A stretch of DNA of 64,000 nucleotides from Viscum album (Eukaryota > Streptophyta > Magnoliopsida > Santalales > Viscaceae). The DNA is taken from the NCBI GenBank assembly GCA_963277665.1, contig OY728159.1, forward strand, positions 1,021,777,343 through 1,021,841,342, given 5' to 3'. How positions within the stretch are numbered: position 1 is the stretch's first letter; every line of letters starts with the position of its first letter. Shown piece by piece: positions 13,001 to 23,825 of this stretch. The position numbers and the translations under genes are program-made. The notes beneath the pieces were generated by a model. That model was not told where the DNA came from. It worked only from the letters and a program-made list of their open reading frames with translations, and did not search any database.

Positions 13001-14336
13001 TTTCCTCAAGAAATTTTTTAAATTAATTTAAAATTATTTATTTAGAAGTTTTAAATTTTATTTTTAAGGATTTTTTTTGAAAATGTTTTATGAATGTTAT
13101 TTTCAATGAAAGGTTGTTTTCCTTAATGAATGTTCCATGATATATTTTAAAATCCTTATCCACAAAAGAAGATATCCTTTGATATAGTTTATAATTTTAT
13201 GAGGATATAATCCAAGGGAACAATCATTATTTTTTATATAAATGTCTTATGTTTAAGATGAATAGCTGTTTATGAAATCGATTTCTCTTCCATGGGTTAT
13301 ACTATAATAAAACACTTATGAAACCCACTTCTTTTAATTTGTTATGCTATGATAAAATTATTATGAAACCTATATCTTTTCTATTGGTTATGATATGATG
13401 AAATGTGTATGATAGCAATTTCATTTCATGGGTTAGGATATAATGAATGTTTATGATCTTGTGGTACACATATGTGTGATTTCAATTTGTGAAGGGTGGG
13501 ACCTATATCTCAATCCAATAAATTGGGTAAATATTTTTGTATCTCATGAGATATACATGGATGGAATGGAAAGTGAACCTGATATAGTAAGATAGGGCTT
13601 CCACTGGGGATGGTGGTGTATGCCTCTATGTAGGTGTAGCTGCCTATCCATGAACCTAATTACATGTTCACAATGTTATGACTAAACCTAATTACATGTT
13701 TATAATTTTATTTTTGAACATGATTACATGTTCAAAATGTTATGCATGGATCTGATTATATGTCCATAAATTTATACAAGGGAGTTATTTCATGTGATTA
13801 ACTTAATGATTGAACCAGTTTATATTTACGCAAGTTCACAATATTATAATTTGATGTTTATGGCACAATTTTATGTCTTATTCCTATGTTATTCTTTCAC
13901 GACTGATGATATTTTATTTCTATATGATTAATGTCTTATGAACTTCAAATATTTATGTCATGGTTCATGTTTATGATCTTTGATATGTAGTGTATGGTTT
14001 TATAATGTTATAATCATGTTCTCATACCCTTATGTTTATTTCATGCTTATATATCTTCCTTGTTTACCATTACTAAGAATTTCATCTCACACTTTCTTAT
14101 GTTCTCTTTCCCCTGTTTATGATGATAGGTCTTAAGTAGGGTATTCTAGTGAATAGTAATACTATTTAATATATTTCTGGGCTATAATTAAGAGCTTTCA
14201 CCAAGTTAAAAGAATATGTTTCCAATTTTCTGACGGAACTAAACTATTATATTCCTCAGGTGTGTGTTTTTATAAAGTAAGGAATATTCATTGAAAAAAA
14301 TGTAATATTCATATATGAAAAGCCTGGGTATCTATA
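10081..14336 (+). repeat. Gyp-A 3' LTR
   Basis: The LTR begins TGTAACACCCC and is collinear with 3014-7210 over its whole length, ending TCTATA where a CA end has apparently become TA. It is immediately followed by the AGTAT duplication and then by Gyp-B LTR sequence. The 48-base block with retained CpGs recurs at 11795-11845. The overlapping minus-strand reading frames near 11348-11639 are not genes. Confidence 0.8.
11795..11845 (+). promoter_or_regulatory. Conserved CpG-bearing island in the Gyp-A LTR (copy 2)
   Basis: TGTACGAAGGACTACCGTCT and ATGAACCGATGTCGTT match copy 1 at 4718-4765 with only a few changes, several of them C/T. Function unknown; the regulatory class is a placeholder. 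Confidence 0.35.
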
Positions 14337-14341
14337 AGTAT
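14337..14341. repeat. Target-site duplication AGTAT, right copy (Gyp-A)
   Basis: It matches 3009-3013. To its right the Gyp-B LTR resumes with ACTTAGTAGG exactly as in the uninterrupted Gyp-B LTR at 19638. Confidence 0.8.
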
Positions 14342-16428
14342 ACTTAGTAGGAAAACCAAATTCTCTTTTACACATGTTAAAAGAGCATACTAATGCACCC
14401 ATGAGAAAACAATGAATTGAATAACACCTAAAAATGAAAAATATCTAACCCCAATATCACTAGGGAACACTCACCAAATAACAAAAACCATGTAAAATAA
14501 CATAATATGAATCATATCAATAAAGGGTACATATCACCACTTTACAATTGATTTTACAATATCACACCCCAATATTGTACATCATGGTGCTCCCATCTCT
14601 TTCTTATAACACATCACAAGCCACCAACCCATATCATGGTCATATCACATCTCAGTCGTAGACACATTGGACATCAAACCACAACCACTACCCTAAATAG
14701 AGTAGTAGGGTATCATGAACTTGGAGGAAATCAACCTCATGAACTACTCCTAAAATGCATGAACCCCATCATAAGATTCCCCATATCATGGTCACATCAT
14801 TTCTTACTTCCCCATATCACGTTTCCATCACATCTCACCGTGAAAAAAGACAATCTATCATCACTTCTGAACCAACCTACCTCGCATAAAACCCACATAT
14901 CAGCCACATAAAAAAACACCACACCACCCCACAACACGGTCAGACCTCAACACATATCACCACCCCATAATAGGGTTGGAAAAACCCATCACAACACTAC
15001 CCCATAGAACAACCACTCAAACCTATCACATCAGCTCCCCATAACATTGTTGAATAAATCCATCGCATCATAACCCCATAAAACAAACACTCAAACCTTT
15101 TACGTCACTTCCCCATAGCACAACTGAAAAAACCCATCACATTTATTATAACATTTTCAGATTTAGTAAGAAGTATTTTCATGAATTTCACTTAATTATT
15201 TAATGTAATGATCACACATGACATAAATCAAAGGGAAACTATTTTATTAGCCAAATATAAGTGGTTTTATAATTTCCATTGTAGGATGAATCCAAAAAAT
15301 CAAGACAAACAAGGTTCTAAATCACTTGAAAAATTAGTGAAAAAATATTCCAATGGCCACATTTTTTTGTGGGGAATTTATCGCATTCAATAAAAATATC
15401 ACAAATAATATCAAGGATATAAAAACGTGAAAAAATTCCCATTTCCCCTTCAATTTATATCAAACTAGTTTATTATCTATATATGGATGGTGTAAACCAT
15501 CTTCCCAAATATAAAAAAGAGTAAACCTCTACAATATGATAAAAAAAGAGAAATGAGGGATTCCATACCTCAATGAATCTTTCCAATCTTGTTCTGCACC
15601 ACAAGGAGAAGGAAGAAGCACCCATAAACCACAACCACACAAGGGAATGATGAATCAACCTAAATGACACCAAATATCGATAAACACATTGCTCAAACTC
15701 AGCCCAAACCAAATAAACGCCACATAATGAATCCCTAAGAGTCAAATGGGAGGAGAAAACATAGAAAAAAGAGAAAAACCTACCTCTGATCTCCAAAACC
15801 CATCCACTGGAACCCAAGTATCGAAGGAGAAGGAGGTTGGGAAGATCATCCAAAATCACCTAGGGTTATCCACATATAAGAGAGGGGGGAATGTGTCTAA
15901 ATGAAGGATAATTAGCTGAATTAATGAATTGAAAACCTAAAATTATCCCATTTCACGTCATGAATTATAGTTTGATGATGTGAATTCTATGGGGGCAGCA
16001 TTTTACAAGCTCTGAATCCCGTATAGTTCATGAAACCCCCATATTTCCAACTCCCACTAAATTTAACATAGCCTCTACTGCATTTAATTACAAATCATTA
16101 ATTACACTTTCAAAACATGAATAAATTTCATAAACTAACCCTTTTTTTCCTACAAGTCATGAAACCAACCATCTACACAATTCGTGGAAAACTAACTCTT
16201 AATATGAATCTAGTTCACGTCGTGAACCACCTGCTGCAGTACTCCAACAACTCTACCCACACCAAACACTCTAAAACATCCTCAAGTATCCTTCTAACAC
16301 TCTCCAAACCCCAAAAATGGAAAAGAAATGGATCAAGAAGGCACTAGATGTTACATAAGATACCTATCAAATGAATATTATCCACAAGAATAAAAACCTT
16401 TTATGATGAATATAAAGGGGTCTAAACA
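14342..16428 (-). repeat. Gyp-B 3' LTR, inner part
   Basis: Bases 14342-14860 repeat at 19638-20100 (CTTAGTAGG, GGGTACATATC/GGGTACCCAT, AGAGTAGTAGGGTATCATGAAC). The inner limit near 16428 is a guess: the minus strand there reads TGTTTAGACCCC, like other LTR starts in this window. Unlike the right LTR this copy keeps a long middle with a 37-base tandem array and sites such as GTTCACGTCGTGAAC (16214-16228). The 128-codon frame at 15473-15859 (minus) lies inside it and has no recognisable product. Confidence 0.55.
14780..15144. repeat. Minisatellite of 37 bases with a 74-base higher-order period
   Basis: Units start CCCCATA at 14963, 15000, 15037, 15074 and 15111, each 37 bases apart, with a weaker unit at 14927. 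Alternate units resemble each other most (GTTGGAAAAACCCATCAC against CAACACTCAAACC types), giving a 74-base repeat. Looser copies of the same CCCCATATCA...CATCACAT words extend left to 14780 and occur in the right LTR. The array belongs to the Gyp-B LTR. Confidence 0.75.
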
Positions 16429-17155
16429 ACCATCCATCAAGATATATATCATTTTTCTCGTTACCACTCACCACTAGACAAACAAGACAAACCAAAACAC
16501 ATGCAAAATAACTCACATAACCACATCATCATAAAACCACTTTAAAACCCCTTAAACTCTATATATCCAAAGCTAAAAAATTCTACAACCAATAAACAAC
16601 ACTACCTAGAGCAAAAAAATCAGGGAATATAATATTTCATGTAAAGATACTATCCAACTTGGGTGAAATAGACTCACTCACATAGTTTAAATCATGTTAA
16701 TTCATAATATTAATCAATTAGAATCAGGTCCTATATTTTTTCATATGATGGAATCATTATCATAGGCCACACATCAATGTAAAAAAACACATTTGATAAA
16801 ACAATGGGGTCTAAACATCATATCATAAAACAAAATAGAGAAAGAAAAAAACTCAAAACAACTTTGAGTACTGGTAATAAATTTGTTTCTCTCAGTCCTA
16901 AGTACTCTACTCCAAGACACAATGCATCCAAAACACATGAAAAAAAAGAATGGTCTATACTCAAAACACCTTCTATTTATAATACCATATGTTCATAAGT
17001 TGACCCACAAACATCACATCACCATCGATATCTAACTCTTCCCAATCAATGGTATTTTATTCATCATGAAGACATTGATGAAGCTAATTGATGTGGAAGA
17101 CTTCATGGATCCAATATAGTTTTATTGAAAGTTCCAACTAATAATCCATCTTTGT
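16429..17155 (-). other. Gyp-B interior downstream of integrase, no clear domain
   Basis: This stretch follows the integrase C-terminus on the minus strand, where a chromodomain-type tail and the polypurine tract would be. Frames are broken and no motif is convincing. Plus-strand frames such as 16804-16998 are accidental. Confidence 0.45.
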
Positions 17156-18175
17156 AATGCATCCCAAAAACATGAAAGGTCCAAAAAACTTGTGTGAGAG
17201 ATTACTCCCCTGCCAAACCTCTACTACCCTTGTTGAGGGGAAACATTCAAGAACACATGTTCACCAAAATCAAACTCCAAGGGCCTCATTTATGATTGAA
17301 ATAATATTTCATCCAATACTATTCATCTTTCATACACACATGAACAAGTTAAACCTTATCTATCGTTCGTAGTACCATATCAAGACCAAGAATTGTTGAC
17401 TCTCCAGCCTCGGTCCAACACAATGGAGAATGACATGACCGCCCAAAAAAAGGATCAAATGGGGGTATGTTGATAAATGAGTGATAGAGGTTATTATAAG
17501 AAAACTCAACCAATGAAAATTTTTGTACCAAATATCCATTGATGTTTAATATGAAAACCCACAACATATCCCCAATATTCTGAATATTTTTCCCTATTAT
17601 TCTATCTATCTCAGAGTGGAAACTAGTGTTAAGGAATATCTGAGTTTCCAAAGTGTGGTTTAATCCCTTATAGACTTATAAATTAAAATATTACCAATGA
17701 TCAAAGACAATGGAAAATGGGAATATGTGCAAAAAAATCACCTCATCCATATACCATCTCATTAAAACATTCATGGTACATAACTCACCTATCACTTGAA
17801 AGTGATTCTGTTTTGTCAGCCAGTCCACTAACAAACAAAATATATCACAAACTCCCTGATCTTGAGGAAATTATGTGATAAAATCCTTCAATATTTAATA
17901 CCACTTCCATTTTAAAACATACAATGGATGAAATAAACCACCAGAAACATGATTCTTATCCTTTACCTATTAGAAGAAAAACATCTCACAATAAACATTA
18001 GTACTTACCATTTCATCCCAGACCACCAGAATGGTATTATCATGATATGATATATATTAGATACCCCCAGGAGTACTGATAAATTTAATCTATAAATATC
18101 ATTAATTGATCCATCATGCATCACTACTAGAAAAAACAACCTCCTACGAAAAAACATCTAGTTACGACCATCCTC
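17156..18175 (-). pseudogene. Gyp-B integrase relic
   Basis: Minus-strand fragments fall in family order. STPGG with a degraded His-Cys zinc finger and FWWSGMKW come first (about 18060-18010). VDWLTKQNHFQVI (about 17820-17785) follows, matching VDRLTKSAHF. Then the open frame 17651-17349 has TSFHSEIDRIIGKNIQNIGD, VEFSYNNLYHSF and GRSCHSPLCWTEAGE. These match FHPQTDGQSERTIQTLED, EFAYNNSYHSSI and GRKCRSPICWxEVGE of plant gypsy integrases. The glutamate of the D,D,E triad falls in the SEIDR/TDGQSER block. A further block (EFGEHVFLNVSP) follows below 17349. Several stops show it is inactive. Confidence 0.85.
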
Positions 18176-18429
18176 TAACCACCCCTTCAGAGCACCTCCA
18201 TGGCTAATACAATTTCACATCACCTCTAACTCTAATTCTCCCCATTGAGACTCCTCCACCTGATTCATGAAACAAGGCTACAAATTCATCAAAAATAATT
18301 AACCTCTACTATCAATAACCCTTATATCCAAGTTCCTGTGTTCCAACTCCTCCATAAATCTCCAAGCATATCTGAACTCCTAAAAAACATCTTCTTATGA
18401 ATTCCTATTAAAAGGATCATAAAAAACAT

Positions 18430-18790
18430 TCTCATTTCACAATTTTTAGGATATATCAAAATCATAATCCTAAATAAAATCTATCTAAATCTATTGTTAA
18501 ATATTCATATTATGATGAGAAAAGTTATACCTCAAACTATTGTGATGGGTGAAGACAAAAAAGCACTCCCCAATAAGGTAATGTCCCCACAAATTCATCA
18601 CAAAAACAACCTTCCCTATCCCCAGATCATGGATGGAATAGTTAATCCTGTAGTAATTTTACTTCCTAGACCCATAAGTGATAACATACCTTTTCTTCAC
18701 CAACACATATCCCAAACCCATATGGGACACATCATAAAAAAACATGAAGAAAAATCCCTCCCCTAGAAACCAAAGAATTGGAGTATTGAT
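18430..18790 (-). pseudogene. Gyp-B RNase H relic
   Basis: The minus strand carries YDVSHMGLGYVLVKK (about 18745-18700), matching the family's YCDASHMGLGCVLMQ, then VITYGSRK, NYSIHDLGIGKVVFVMNLWG and THHNSLRY. These correspond to VIAYASRQL, NYPTHDLELAAVVFALKxW and TDHKSLKY. The first aspartate, the HDLE glutamate (now G) and the TDHKS aspartate (now H) define the catalytic site, and two of these are altered. RNase H would remove the RNA template during reverse transcription. Confidence 0.85.
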
Positions 18791-19587
18791 CAACTTATCT
18801 TTATGATAACTGAATGTTTCATGACATTGATCAGTTCACATAAAATACTTGTCCTTCCTAGTCAAAACTGTTAGTGGGGTTGAAAATCGAGAGAAATATG
18901 GTACAGGCCACCAATAATAGATTGAGAGACCAAGAATTCTGTGAACCTCAACCATGTTCTTGGGTGATTCCCAAGAAACAAATTCCTTAACCTTATATGA
19001 GTCTACTTCCACACATTTTTGAGACACCACCTGTCCAAGGAAACATACCTCTCATGTCCATAACTGAATCTTGGAAAACATTCTATAGAGTTAATGGTGT
19101 TGATGAAACTACAAGAAAACTATGATATGATCAAAATTCTCCCTTTCTGACTTCGAGTAAATCAATAATTCATCAAAGAATATGATTATGAAATTTTCCA
19201 AGAATTATTTGAACATAGAGTTCATGATCCCCATGAAAATTACTGGTTTGTTTGTGACACTGAATTATATGACTACATACTTAGAGTTCCTATACGTGCA
19301 TCTGAAGGCATCCTTTAGAACATCACTATCCTACACCATTAATAGGTGATATCCTGACCACATGTCGATTTTGGTAAACTAAATCACCCATCTAAAATGT
19401 TTTACTAGATCATATATCCCTAGAAGAGGGTAAATATTCTTTATTGTCACCTGATTCAATATTTGGTAGTCTATACATAACCTCAAACTACCATCCACCT
19501 TATTGAAGAATAACACTAGAGAACCCCACAATGCAACAAATGTCCAAAGGTCTAATCTAGTAATGTCCATCCCGGTCTATGTATTCC
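18791..19587 (-). pseudogene. Gyp-B reverse transcriptase relic
   Basis: The minus-strand frame 19570-19379 reads [20 protein letters not shown], followed at once by [11 protein letters not shown], matching SPWGAPVLFVKKKDGSxRMCIDYRELNKVTIKN. After frame breaks come FTKIDMWSGYH, then FFDELLIYS at 19179-19153, the catalytic YxDDILIYS box with its second Asp changed to Glu and its Tyr to Phe. The frame 19030-18836 (VDSYKVKEFVSWESPKN, RILGLSIYYW, STPLTVLTRKDK) is the thumb and connection segment. The N-terminal edge abuts truncated LTR sequence. Confidence 0.9.
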
Positions 19588-20331
19588 TCCTCAAAACCTA
19601 AAAATTAGATTATATTTTTGGGTGAGAATAAAAGTATACTTAGTAGGTAAAAAATTCTCATCTGCACATTTGAAAATGGCATACCAATTCACTCGTGAGC
19701 AAACAATTGTACCAAAAACACCTAAACATGTCAACTATACAACCCCAATACCACCATGGAATGATCACCAAATAACGTAGGTCAAGTATAATAACATAAT
19801 AAGAATCATATAGATAAAGGGTACCCATAATGGGTTTCAAATGATTTTCCACTCTCACACCCCAACACCGTACATCCTGGAATTCCCTTCTCTTCAGTAT
19901 AACATATCACAAGCCACCACCCCACAACATAGTCATATCACATCTTGACTATAATCACATGGTCTATCACACCACATCGACTTCCATAACAAGAGTAGTA
20001 GGGTATCATGAACATTAAATACATCAACCTTGTTCCCTCTTCCTACCATTCATGATCCCCACCACAATCCACCCCATAGTATAATCACATCACATCTCAC
20101 TGCCCCACAACATGACACTATCACATGTCACCGGAAAACACCTGGGCTATGACCTAGTGAACTATGTGACCTCTAGCCATCATAGCCTGTGAAAATATAC
20201 TCACCTAAAATAGGGAGTAGGAAAAAGAAGGTAGCTATACAACTATCGTTACAACTAAGATATTGGGAAAACAACCCCATATATATATGAGTGTTGACAT
20301 GTAGTGCTTGATTCAATTGGGGTGCGATTAT
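19588..20331 (-). repeat. Gyp-B 5' LTR (truncated)
   Basis: It repeats 14342-14860 and, at its low end, 2960-3013. At the high end the minus strand reads GCACCCCAATTG, similar to the ACCCC starts of other gypsy LTRs here. At about 0.75 kb it is much shorter than the partner, lacking the tandem array and losing its 3' end into the pol junction. Minus-strand CCTACTAAGTATAC and TTTTATTCTCACCC form the conserved LTR motif also seen in Gyp-C and Gyp-D. Confidence 0.65.
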
Positions 20332-20619
20332 AAATCATAAGGAATATAAATATAAATAAATATATATATCCACACAAAATCTTATGCAATGGGTTCATAA
20401 GAAAAAGGATACTAACCATCTCACAACAAACCCCACGTTCACTGTCACCTCAAAATACACAATTCCACACAAGACACAAGCTATATTTTTCATTAATAAT
20501 CGATTTCTATTTAAACATCCCATTGGATTCATATTTACATCCCATTTAATTCAACATTAATATACCATTTCTTCATTTAACCACACTTCCCATTTTAATT
20601 CAACATTCATTTACCATTT
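20332..20619. other. Flank between Gyp-B and the AT-rich block, no gene seen
   Basis: AT-rich with loose repeats of CATCCCATTxxATTCA and CATTTACCATTT words between about 20505 and 20618. No terminus or coding signal was recognised. Confidence 0.4.
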
Positions 20620-20653
20620 TAGCACTGACAAAGACCACCATTTATCAGTGCTA
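20620..20653. repeat. Inverted repeat, left hairpin of the AT-rich block
   Basis: TAGCACTGACAAA (20620-20632) pairs with TTTATCAGTGCTA (20641-20653) across an 8-base loop, one mismatch in 13. The AGCACTGATAAAG word is typical of subterminal repeats of some plant CACTA families (family knowledge). Confidence 0.8.
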
Positions 20654-22900
20654 AAAAGCGCAAAAAAGGTTATATTCCATTAAAAAAATTATATTATTGA
20701 AAACCATATATTAATACATAAATATATTTTTATTGATAAAAAAATAACATATTTTATTAGATATGATTTATATATGACTAAATATACATTTTCACTTGAT
20801 ATATAAGATATTTAGTTAAAGATGTAATATAAAATAATATATATACATTTCTTAAATATAATTTATATAATATGAAATTTGTATAATAAATCATATAAAT
20901 TTATGTTTTATATATTTAGTGAAAAAAGTTTTTTAATCCAATTAAAAATATTAACTAATTAATACATTTTATTTTATCAATCTCATTTTTTTGAATTTCA
21001 CAAGTATACATATAAAAAATTAATTTTATTTTATAGAGACCAATATAAAAACATGATATAAATTGCTACTATTATTATTTTATATTTTTTGTTAAAATTT
21101 AATATTTAATATAATATATTTTTAATTATTACATTTTATTCATTTTTAATGTTTATATTTGATATATAAAATTATTAATATTTAAAAATAATATATATAT
21201 ATATATATTAAATATATTCACATTTATTAATAATTATTTCATTAATAAAATTTTAATATTTTTTAAATTTATTCATTTTTAATTTTTATTTATTAGACAT
21301 TTTATTAATTTTAATAATTTTTAATAATTATTTATAATTATTAATTAACAATTAATATTATTAATACAATTTTTATTAACATATAATTAACATATATTAA
21401 TTTTCATTTAAACAAATATTCATTTTTATTTTTTTTAAAAATTATATAATCAATATCTTATTCATTTTTGTAATATATTTTTTCAATATATTCATCTTTT
21501 AATTAAATTTCAATCATTTTTAACATGCACTAATTTAATATTATTTATTAATTAATAATTTTATGTGGTTTTTAACCTTTTTATAATTTATTGACTTTAA
21601 ATATTTATTCCCTTAATATTTTTGTAATTTACACATTTATAAATTTTTATACGTAATTATTCATTAATATATTTTATAGTTTTAATATAGAAATGTATAT
21701 ATATATCAATATATATTACATTTCCTTAAATATGATGTACATAATACATAATATGTGTATTTACATTAAAGAAGTCATATAATTTTTGAAAAATGATTTA
21801 TAATTAAAAATATTGACTAATTGTATCAAATATTGAAAGTTTAATTAAATGTAATTTGTTTTTCAATTTAACATATATCAAACGCATGTTCCATTAATTT
21901 CACACATACAAATACATAATTAATGTATTTTTATGTAAAATTCACACAAACAAATTATTTCTGTAATTTAATCAATTTTTAATATTTATTTTAGAATTAT
22001 ATTTATTTACATAATATATTTAATATATATTATGTTTTGAATAATTAAATTTTATTCATATTTTATATTTTCATTCAACATATACTTTTTATTAATTTTT
22101 AATATTTTTTGATTTAATTCAATTTTAAAATTATGTATTCATTTAGAATATTAATTTTTTAATATCTTTTTAGTTTATTCATTTTCAATTTTTCATTGCT
22201 TTATATTATTGTAATTTATTAATTTATTAATTTTTATCTATACATGTTTGTTCATTAACATTTAATTTTTTTAATATAGTTGAAATTTATATAATTAACA
22301 TGTTTTCATTTTCATTTTAACATATATTATTTTTTAATTTTTTTAACAATCTATATAATTAGTAACACTGGTTCATTTTGGTAATATTTTTATAATCTAC
22401 TGATTTTTTAATTAATAAATTTCTCTCTTTATTAATATTCATTTATATAATATTATTTAGTATTATTTATTCCCTAATAATGTTACTTATTCTTTACTTT
22501 TTTTTGTAATATATTTAGTTTTTATATTTATTCATTTAATATTTTTTAATTTTATTATCTTTAGTATTTATTTATACATATTTATTCATTAAGATTTAAT
22601 GTTCTTAATAAGGTTGTGATCTACATATTTAATATCTATTAAATTCATTTTAATTTTTATTAGTTTGTATTTTTTTGATAATTTATATAATTAATTAAAC
22701 CCATTCAATTTTTAATATTTTTGAAATCTATTTATTTTTAGTTATTGAATTTAACTCATTTATTATAGTCATGCATTTAATATTATCTATTCATTAATAA
22801 TGTTAATTGGTTTATAACCTTTTCATTATTTATTCATTTTTAATATATATTCATTTAATATATCCTAATTTATTTTATATAGTTGTTATCACCTATTTAC
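20654..22900. other. Extremely AT-rich block, no coding capacity
   Basis: About 2.2 kb made almost only of A and T, with recurrent words such as TTCATTTTTAATATTT, TTATTAATTTTTAATA and TTTATTCATT, suggesting old degenerate tandem duplication. Stops occur in all frames. It contains an AT dinucleotide run at 21191-21208. Hairpins of one sequence family lie on both sides, so it may be the interior of a non-autonomous DNA transposon. It could also act as a scaffold-attachment type region; neither is proven. Confidence 0.6.
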
Positions 22901-23090
22901 AAAGAGCCCTGATAAATGTAGGTTTTTTAGTTTTAAAATTTAAGAACTAATAAATACCTCTCTTTATCTACACTAAGAGGTAATACTAATAAATACCAAT
23001 CTTTATCAGTGTGAAGAGGTAGCACTGATAAAGAGTGTCCTTTATCAATGCTTTGTATTTTAGCACTCATAAATATGGGTCCTTTTCAGA
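22901..23090. repeat. Right subterminal repeat cluster of the AT-rich block
   Basis: Several copies of (C)TTTATCAGTG and GCACTGATAAA-type words: CCCTGATAAATG (about 22907), CTAATAAATACC, CTTTATCAGTG (23001), then AGCACTGATAAAG (23021-23033) paired with CTTTATCAATGCT (23040-23052), and TTAGCACTCATAAATA (about 23060). They mirror the hairpin at 20620-20653. Confidence 0.7.
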
Positions 23091-23149
23091 ACATTATATT
23101 TCACATCTGGATCTACCACTATAAGGTGACATGATTTCACATACATAAA

Positions 23150-23825
23150 TTAAGTGTGAAACCACCTTACACAGTTGATGGTTGAGTACAATGCGGACAA
23201 TCAAATGATTGTTGAAATAAGGTGATAATGCAGGATTTTTATGGTGGTGCTTTCAAAATACTCTGACATCATTCCTGTCAAGCCACTATCTTAGAGACAC
23301 ATGGTAAGTCATGTAAGGGTTAATTATTGGGCTCAAATATGGGTTAAAAATTTCATTATATATAATGTTATAGTATAGTTATATTTAAATGAATTAATAT
23401 TTTGGTAGAAGCTTTGTTATAATTTTCCTGATGGTTAGGCTGTGAGGACTACAAGACTAATGGAAGTAATTAATCTTTTGAGGGAATATAAACTTGAGTT
23501 GTATAATTTCTGGTTTTATATATTTTGAATGGATTTAGAGGACTACCTATCATGAATGAGTGCCCAAAAACACATTATCCGGAAATTATTTCTCATTGGA
23601 ATTTTACTAAATTTAATGTATAAATAAAATTTGATGCTTTTGATTGAAAATTATGATTATTTTCATTAATAATATGTTTAAAATTATTAAAAATTATTTT
23701 TTAGGAAGTGCCAAAAATAAATAAAAAAGGATTCTCTAAAGTAATTCTACACGTTGGGTTACACAAAGATACTAAAACATGAGGAGAAGCATGTATTTTT
23801 CTTCAACAGTTGGGTTTAATTAGGT
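23150..23825 (+). pseudogene. Ptta/En/Spm-type transposase relic of CACTA-1, 5' exons
   Basis: Plus-strand blocks: VEYNADNQMIVE and LSKYSDIIPVKPLS (about 23165-23290), then NFPDG followed by AVRTTRLMEVINLLREYKLE (about 23425-23510), then VPKINKKGFSKVILHVG (about 23706-23760). These are the plant transposase domain blocks (ENxQPIG..., KFNFPDGEExRTxRLMEVG.LWREYKxEL, SExNKKNRSKxxLHxxG). Intron-like AT-rich gaps separate them. The matching gene of CACTA-2 lies at 56151-58307. Stops (for example after NFPDG) show decay. Confidence 0.7.

Larger units (their letters stand above)
3014..14336 (+). mobile_element. Gyp-A: old Ty3/gypsy LTR retrotransposon with 4.2-kb LTRs, internally deleted
   Basis: Two long direct repeats (3014-7210 and 10081-14336) flank a 2.9-kb internal region that keeps a gag relic and the C-terminal part of integrase on the plus strand. 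Protease, reverse transcriptase and RNase H are not recognisable, so about half of a normal gypsy interior is missing. A purine tract precedes the 3' LTR, which begins TGTAACACCCC. AGTAT duplications flank the element. It sits inside the LTR of Gyp-B and so is younger than Gyp-B. Strong LTR divergence and many stops show it is ancient. Confidence 0.85.
14342..20331 (-). mobile_element. Gyp-B: minus-strand Ty3/gypsy element, main body
   Basis: Direct repeats at 14342-14860 and 19588-20100 are LTR sequence. Between them, on the minus strand, lie reverse transcriptase, RNase H and integrase relics in the standard gypsy order. Gag and protease are missing: the right (5') LTR copy is cut at about 19588 and reverse transcriptase begins almost at once, so one deletion removed the LTR end, gag and protease. 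The outer part of the 3' LTR lies left of Gyp-A at 3013 and below. Plus-strand sequence is CA-rich here, as expected for a G/T-rich element in reverse. Confidence 0.8.

Noticed and set aside
14780..15144. CRISPR-like array
   Set aside because: Units are contiguous and diverged with no unique spacers, and the sequence is plant nuclear retrotransposon DNA.
18123..18137. CACTACTAGAAAAAA, which looks like a CACTA 5' terminus
   Set aside because: The minus-strand gypsy RNase H and integrase relics read through this point in the expected order, so there is no insertion junction here.
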